Below are positions 60,781 through 64,000 of a DNA stretch of 64,000 nucleotides, piece by piece. Both the position numbers and the translations under genes were made by a program. The notes beneath the pieces were generated by a model. That model saw only the letters and a list, made by a program, of their open reading frames with translations. It searched no databases and had not been told where the DNA came from. Each line of letters opens with the position of its first letter. Position 1 is the first letter of the stretch. The DNA is from Chloroflexota bacterium (GTDB taxonomy: Bacteria; Chloroflexota; Anaerolineae; Anaerolineales; Villigracilaceae), in NCBI GenBank assembly GCA_016235425.1, contig JACRLC010000045.1, positions 26,561 through 90,560 on the forward strand, in the 5' to 3' direction.

Positions 60781-60818
60781 TTTTGAAGCCTGTTTTGAAG
60801 CCTGGGTAGGAGTATCTT
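60781..60818 (+). promoter_or_regulatory. SARP-type direct-repeat operator and -10 box
   Basis: Two exact tandem copies of TTTTGAAGCCTG (60781-60792, 60793-60804) are followed after exactly 8 bases by TATCTT (60813-60818). SARP/BTAD activators are known to bind direct repeats about one helix turn apart, the last repeat ending 8 bases before the -10 box, and to stand in for a missing -35. The gene directly upstream encodes a BTAD-domain regulator. Transcription would begin near 60825, 40 bases before the peptide gene. Confidence 0.7.
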
Positions 60819-60864
60819 AAGCGTAATCAAATCAAGTTCAAGTAAGGAAAAAAGGAAATTTCCC

Positions 60865-61008
60865 ATGAAAAATAACCTCGCTCTTCTCGCCATCTCCGCT
60901 CGGAAGATCAACCGCCAGCATATTCAACTTTTCTTCATCATTCTAACCCTGGCTATGCTTGTCCTTGGTGTCGGTGCACCGGAAGATGGCGGTGGAGTCG
61001 GCGCATAG
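60865..61008 (+). CDS. 47-residue hydrophobic peptide
   Basis: Small protein: basic N-terminus (MKNNLALLAISARKINRQH), one hydrophobic segment (IQLFFIILTLAMLVLGVGA) and a short tail PEDGGGVGA. AAGGAAA lies 8 bases before the ATG. It is the first gene behind the direct-repeat promoter, and its TAG stop touches the ATG of the DUF5317 gene, so translation is coupled. It looks like a membrane-inserted or exported peptide; a signal peptidase site after VGA is possible, but Pro at +1 argues against it. A secreted signal, a small subunit of the DUF5317 protein, or a membrane-stress peptide are all open. Family not recognised. Confidence 0.75.
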   Translation: MKNNLALLAISARKINRQHIQLFFIILTLAMLVLGVGAPEDGGGVGA

Positions 61009-61614
61009 ATGATTCTGCTACTAGCCCTCGTAGCGGGATTGCTGGTCGGCCTTGAGTGGGCGCGCTGGCATAGGCGTCCATACCAGATACCGGAATTACG
61101 TTACCTCTGGCTGGTTTTTGCCGCCTTCCTGCCTCAGCTAATCATCATCTACCTGCCGCTCGTCCGGGTGTGTACCCCCGATTGGCTGGCCGCCGCCAGC
61201 CTGCTGGCCTCACAAGTCCTGCTTTTGGGGTTTGCCTTCCTCAACCGGCGGCTTCCCGGAATGTCCATCCTGCTTCTGGGGTCGCTCCTAAATCTGGTGG
61301 TCATTGCGGCAAACGGCGGCTTCATGCCCATCAGCCCACAGACGGCTGGCCGGTTGGTCCCAAAAGAATTGTTGTTGGACATCTCCACCGGTGCCCGCTT
61401 CGGAACAAAAGACATTCTCCTTCACCCGCAGGAAACCCGCCTCGAATGGCTGGCGGATCGTTTCCTCCCCCCGGCCTGGTTCCCTTATCAAGTGGCATTC
61501 AGTCTCGGGGACGTCTTTCTCGCCATCGGCGTTTTTTGGCTGCTTGCTTTCCAAAAAGCACCCAAGCCATACACAAATGCCAAACCATACTCATATAAAG
61601 GTACTGTATCATGA
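61009..61614 (+). CDS. DUF5317 family membrane protein
   Basis: Polytopic protein of 201 residues with about five hydrophobic segments. It matches DUF5317 in its start (LLALVAGLLVGLEWARWHRRPYQIPELRYLWL) and above all in the loop ANGGFMPISPQTA, followed by an outside loop (GARFGTKDILLHPQETRLEWLADRFLPPAWFPY) and a last helix GDVFLAIGVFWLLAF. The family has no known function. It starts at the base after the peptide stop and its own TGA overlaps the ATG of the next gene, so all three are cotranslated. In this context it may export, process or sense the 47-residue peptide. Confidence 0.88.
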   Translation: MILLLALVAGLLVGLEWARWHRRPYQIPELRYLWLVFAAFLPQLIIIYLPLVRVCTPDWLAAASLLASQVLLLGFAFLNRRLPGMSILLLGSLLNLVVIAANGGFMPISPQTAGRLVPKELLLDISTGARFGTKDILLHPQETRLEWLADRFLPPAWFPYQVAFSLGDVFLAIGVFWLLAFQKAPKPYTNAKPYSYKGTVS

Positions 61615-61892
61615 TCGCTCCAATTACTTATCAACCCTCCTTTCGACAAGTTGAACGTATCCCGCCTCTCAATAATTCATCCGGTTTAAGCCGCATGTTC
61701 GCCGCGGCCGTCGTCAACCAGCAGTTTTGCGAAATGTTGCTGCGCAATCCTCACGAGGCGCTCCAAAAAGGATACCTGGGAGAGACCTTCTCCCTGAGCA
61801 AGGAAGAACGCGATCTCATCGTTTCCATACGCGCCAGATCGCTGTCTGACCTGGCGCGGCAGGTTAATAGATCGCTCAGGAACCAATACTAA
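61611..61892 (+). CDS. Small protein resembling nitrile-hydratase-type leader peptides (Os1348-like)
   Basis: Protein of 93 residues. The core MFAAAVVNQQFCEMLLRNPHEALQKGYLGETFSLSKEERDLIVSIRARSLSDLARQV has the helix-loop-helix pattern of NHLP/Os1348-like leaders: an [AV]V-x-x-x-FC-x-x-LL-x-NP-x-x-AL segment followed by F-x-LS-x-EE. Such sequences serve as leaders of ribosomally made peptides, yet here no cysteine-, serine- or threonine-rich core follows and no modifying enzyme is near; the chain ends SLRNQY. It may be a regulatory offshoot of the leader fold. Start overlaps the DUF5317 stop (ATGA). Confidence 0.65.
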   Translation: MIAPITYQPSFRQVERIPPLNNSSGLSRMFAAAVVNQQFCEMLLRNPHEALQKGYLGETFSLSKEERDLIVSIRARSLSDLARQVNRSLRNQY

Positions 61893-61962
61893 ATTCGCTA
61901 AAACCATCAGCTTCATTGGCTCCCCTTTGCACTGATGTCACCTGAGTGGCGCGGTGGATCAG

Positions 61963-61994
61963 GGGGCGCGGCAAAAAGGGAACTGCCGCGCCCC
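61963..61994 (+). terminator. GC-rich hairpin before the HD-GYP gene
   Basis: Perfect 10-base stem GGGGCGCGGC / GCCGCGCCCC with a 12-base loop and no T-run. It may cause partial termination, lowering expression of the downstream gene relative to the first three. Confidence 0.6.
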
Positions 61995-62016
61995 GCGTCC
62001 GCGTCGATATGCCAAA

Positions 62017-63495
62017 ATGATTACTGACCTCTTACTCCAAAACCTGCCCGATTCCGGGCAAAAACTGGACGCCATGCTCCAGGCTTTTGACGATCTCATG
62101 TTTGTTCTTGATCGAGATGGAACGATCCTGGATTTCAAAGCTGGAGACGCGGCGCAGTCTTACCTTTCCCCGGAGAAGTTTTTGCACCGGAAACTGCAAA
62201 ACGTTCTTCCTCCCGAATTTGCGCCAAAAATTGAGCATGCGCTTCGTGACATTGCCGGCGGGGTAAAAATTATTCTATTTGAATATTTTCTCCCCACGCC
62301 GGCGGGCGAATGCTGGTATGAATCCCGTATTGTTCCATTTACCAGCCAGCTCAGTATCATGTTCGGGCGGGATATTACCAAATACAAACAATCAGAGATA
62401 AAAACAAAACGCCAGCTCGACCAATTAGCGGCGCTTCGCGCAATTGACCTTGCGATCACGTCCGGCTTGGATCTAAAACTTCTGCTGTCCTTGATCCTGG
62501 ATCACGTTCAGATTCAGTTGAACATTGACGCCGCTTCAATTCTCCTGCTCAACCCGCACTCTCACCTCCTTGAGTTCGCGGCGGGATTGGGCTTTAAAAC
62601 CTCCGCATTGCAGCATACCCGCCTGCGCGTTGGTGAAGAACATGCCGGACGGGTGGTCCTTGAGCGCAAAGCGCTTCACATTGCCAATCTTCAATCCCGT
62701 TCGACGGACTTTTTGCGTTCCCCCTTTTTCAGCCAGGAAAATTTCATCGCTTATTTTGCAGTCCCTCTGATCGCAAAAGGACAGACGCTCGGTGTGCTGG
62801 AAATATTCCACCGCGCCCCGCTCGTTACCGATCACGACTGGTTGAATTTTATGGAAACACTTGCCGGTCAGGCGGCCATCGCGATCGACAGTGCCATGAT
62901 GTTCAACGACCTGCAATGGTCCAATACGGAACTAACCCTCGCATACGACAAGACGATTGAAGGCTGGTCACGCGCCCTGGACCTTCGTGATAAAGAAACG
63001 GAAGATCACACCCAGCGTGTTACTGAAATGACCCTGCGGCTTGCCCGCCAGGCGGGCATTTCTGATGCCGAGTTGGTTCACATCCGGCGCGGCGCGATCC
63101 TCCACGATATTGGCAAAGTTTCCATTTCAGATGGCATCCTGCTCAAACCCGGCCCGTTGACCGATGACGAATGGGTCGTCATGCGGCGTCACCCGCTGAT
63201 TGCCGTTGAGTTACTTTCACCTATTTCCCATTTGATCCCCGCGCTTGCCATTCCTCGCTCTCATCATGAAAGATGGGATGGCGCGGGATATCCCGATGGC
63301 CTCATTGGAGAGCAAATACCGCTCGCGGCGCGCATTTTTGCCGTTGTTGATGTCTATGATGCGCTGACTTCAAATCGCCCATACCGTAAAGCCTGGCCCC
63401 AGGCTGAGACGCTGGAATACATCCGTTCGCAAACGAGGAAACACTTCGACCCGAAAATTGTCTCCATGTTCCTCGATATGGTGAACGGCGAATAG
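62017..63495 (+). CDS. PAS-GAF-HD-GYP cyclic-di-GMP phosphodiesterase
   Basis: Cytoplasmic protein of 492 residues: a PAS domain (about 15-130; FVLDRDGTILDFKAG), a GAF domain (about 150-300; LLLSLILDHVQIQLNIDAASILLLN, AVPLIAKGQTLGVLEIFHR) and a complete HD-GYP domain (about 315-490) with HDIGK, RRHP, the paired SHHERWDGAGYPDGL and VVDVYDALTSNRPYRKAW. All metal ligands and the GYP motif are intact, so it should hydrolyse cyclic di-GMP. The ATG at 62017 is preferred, because a longer frame from GTG 61954 would encode the GC-rich hairpin. It lies 124 bases after the NHLP-like gene on the same strand. Confidence 0.92.
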   Translation: MITDLLLQNLPDSGQKLDAMLQAFDDLMFVLDRDGTILDFKAGDAAQSYLSPEKFLHRKLQNVLPPEFAPKIEHALRDIAGGVKIILFEYFLPTPAGECWYESRIVPFTSQLSIMFGRDITKYKQSEIKTKRQLDQLAALRAIDLAITSGLDLKLLLSLILDHVQIQLNIDAASILLLNPHSHLLEFAAGLGFKTSALQHTRLRVGEEHAGRVVLERKALHIANLQSRSTDFLRSPFFSQENFIAYFAVPLIAKGQTLGVLEIFHRAPLVTDHDWLNFMETLAGQAAIAIDSAMMFNDLQWSNTELTLAYDKTIEGWSRALDLRDKETEDHTQRVTEMTLRLARQAGISDAELVHIRRGAILHDIGKVSISDGILLKPGPLTDDEWVVMRRHPLIAVELLSPISHLIPALAIPRSHHERWDGAGYPDGLIGEQIPLAARIFAVVDVYDALTSNRPYRKAWPQAETLEYIRSQTRKHFDPKIVSMFLDMVNGE

Positions 63496-63526
63496 CAATA
63501 AAATAAGGCAGGCATTCGCGCGCTAA

Positions 63527-63826
63527 CTATTCCTCCCGGCACAAATAAATAATCCTCAGAATTTTCAACTTGTCGTAATTCAGCGCGCCGTTCAACTTGT
63601 CGAACACGGGTTTGAGCAGGTCCGTGCCAAGTTCGTCGAACGCGGCGAAGACGGCCTCCTGTTCTTCCTTGGATGAGGACGCGTACGCCTGGAACTCACC
63701 GCTGTTTCGGAGTTTATTGCCCGCCGCGGCATATCTCGTTAAATGGTCAACGATCGTTCCGACGGTAACCTGATACCGTTCCATCAGGCTTTCGATTCCC
63801 TCCCCGGCATTGAACGCTTCGCCCAC
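63527..63826 (-). CDS. HTH_40 (helicase-type helix-turn-helix) domain protein or fragment
   Basis: The 99 residues from GTG 63826 form an HTH_40 domain, as found at the C-terminus of RecQ-like and other helicases: AFNAGEGIESLMERYQVTVGTIVDHL, then a helical region ending LLKPVFDKLNGALNYDKLKILRIIYL. The frame continues upstream to an in-frame TGA (63890-63892) and reads on from there to the window edge. It may be a stand-alone protein with an unusual start or the last part of an interrupted gene. Confidence 0.55.
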   Translation of the reverse strand: MGEAFNAGEGIESLMERYQVTVGTIVDHLTRYAAAGNKLRNSGEFQAYASSSKEEQEAVFAAFDELGTDLLKPVFDKLNGALNYDKLKILRIIYLCREE

Positions 63827-63889
63827 GATGAAATACCTGCGATTCGAGTCGCTTTTGTCGCGTATAGTTCTCCAGAAAAGTTTTTTCCA

Positions 63890-64000
63890 TCAAGCAAGAG
63901 GCATAAAAGGCGAAGGTGTTTCGTAAAACTCAAACACAGCGTTCAGGCGTTGGATTTCCTGACGCATCACGCTGGTCAATTCGTTAGGCTTCTGTTCTAT
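63890..64000 (-). CDS. C-terminal fragment of an unrecognised protein, cut by window edge
   Basis: Thirty-six codons open to the right edge (NELTSVMRQEIQRLNAVFEFYE...) ending in TGA at 63890-63892. The sequence looks protein-like (amphipathic helix), but no family is recognised. It is in the same frame as the HTH_40 protein downstream, and an ATG overlaps its stop codon (TGATG) in another frame. Confidence 0.4.
   Translation of the reverse strand: MEQKPNELTSVMRQEIQRLNAVFEFYETPSPFMPLA

Overview
The window looks like chromosomal DNA of a member of the Chloroflexota, most likely class Anaerolineae (inference from gene content: lipoprotein-rich envelope, MalT/BTAD-type regulator beside a DUF5317 gene, FHA/PP2C pair, GT87 and GT-C membrane glycosyltransferases, and intergenic gaps packed with several families of short palindromic repeats). 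No rRNA, tRNA, CRISPR array, prophage or intact insertion sequence was seen. About 65 genes are supported.

Layout. 1-1331: 5'-truncated adenine DNA methylase. 1732-7704 (minus): housekeeping run with B3/B4-domain protein, DUF2277, DNA polymerase III delta', RsgA, a lipoprotein class B penicillin-binding protein and Maf. 8191-10874 (plus): xanthine phosphoribosyltransferase, HIT protein, GMP synthase. 10986-14697: polytopic membrane protein, transmembrane VWA/FHA protein, PP2C phosphatase. 14742-22211: envelope glycosylation genes, a cyclic-di-GMP-I riboswitch controlling a secreted beta-helix protein, PlsY, and a pair of membrane/coiled-coil proteins. 22719-34737: terpene-cyclase-like protein, MFS exporter, trimethylamine-dehydrogenase-like flavoprotein, small accessory genes, orphan PhnD-like binding protein, class V aminotransferase. 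34811-42154: two tandem acyltransferase-3 genes, then a MarR-controlled heterodimeric ABC exporter whose second subunit carries the degenerate-site substitutions. 42310-52016: peptidases, AraC-YdeI fusion, crotonase, AAC(3)-like acetyltransferase, SpeD-like protein and a YhdJ-type DNA methylase. 52027-57303: DNA polymerase III alpha interrupted by a 426-residue intein with a LAGLIDADG endonuclease.

Most interesting is 57504-63495: a 1073-residue MalT-like NTPase/TPR/BTAD regulator, followed by a terminator, a 12-bp tandem direct repeat placed exactly 8 bp upstream of a possible -10 box (the geometry of SARP operators), a 47-residue hydrophobic peptide gene, a DUF5317 membrane protein, a nitrile-hydratase-leader-like small protein and a PAS-GAF-HD-GYP cyclic-di-GMP phosphodiesterase. 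I read this as a candidate self-contained peptide-linked signalling operon. Together with the cyclic-di-GMP riboswitch at 16.3 kb it suggests that second-messenger control of the cell surface is a theme of the window.

Limits: all identifications come from reading motifs; no database search or folding program was run. Start codons were chosen by ribosome-binding site and family length.
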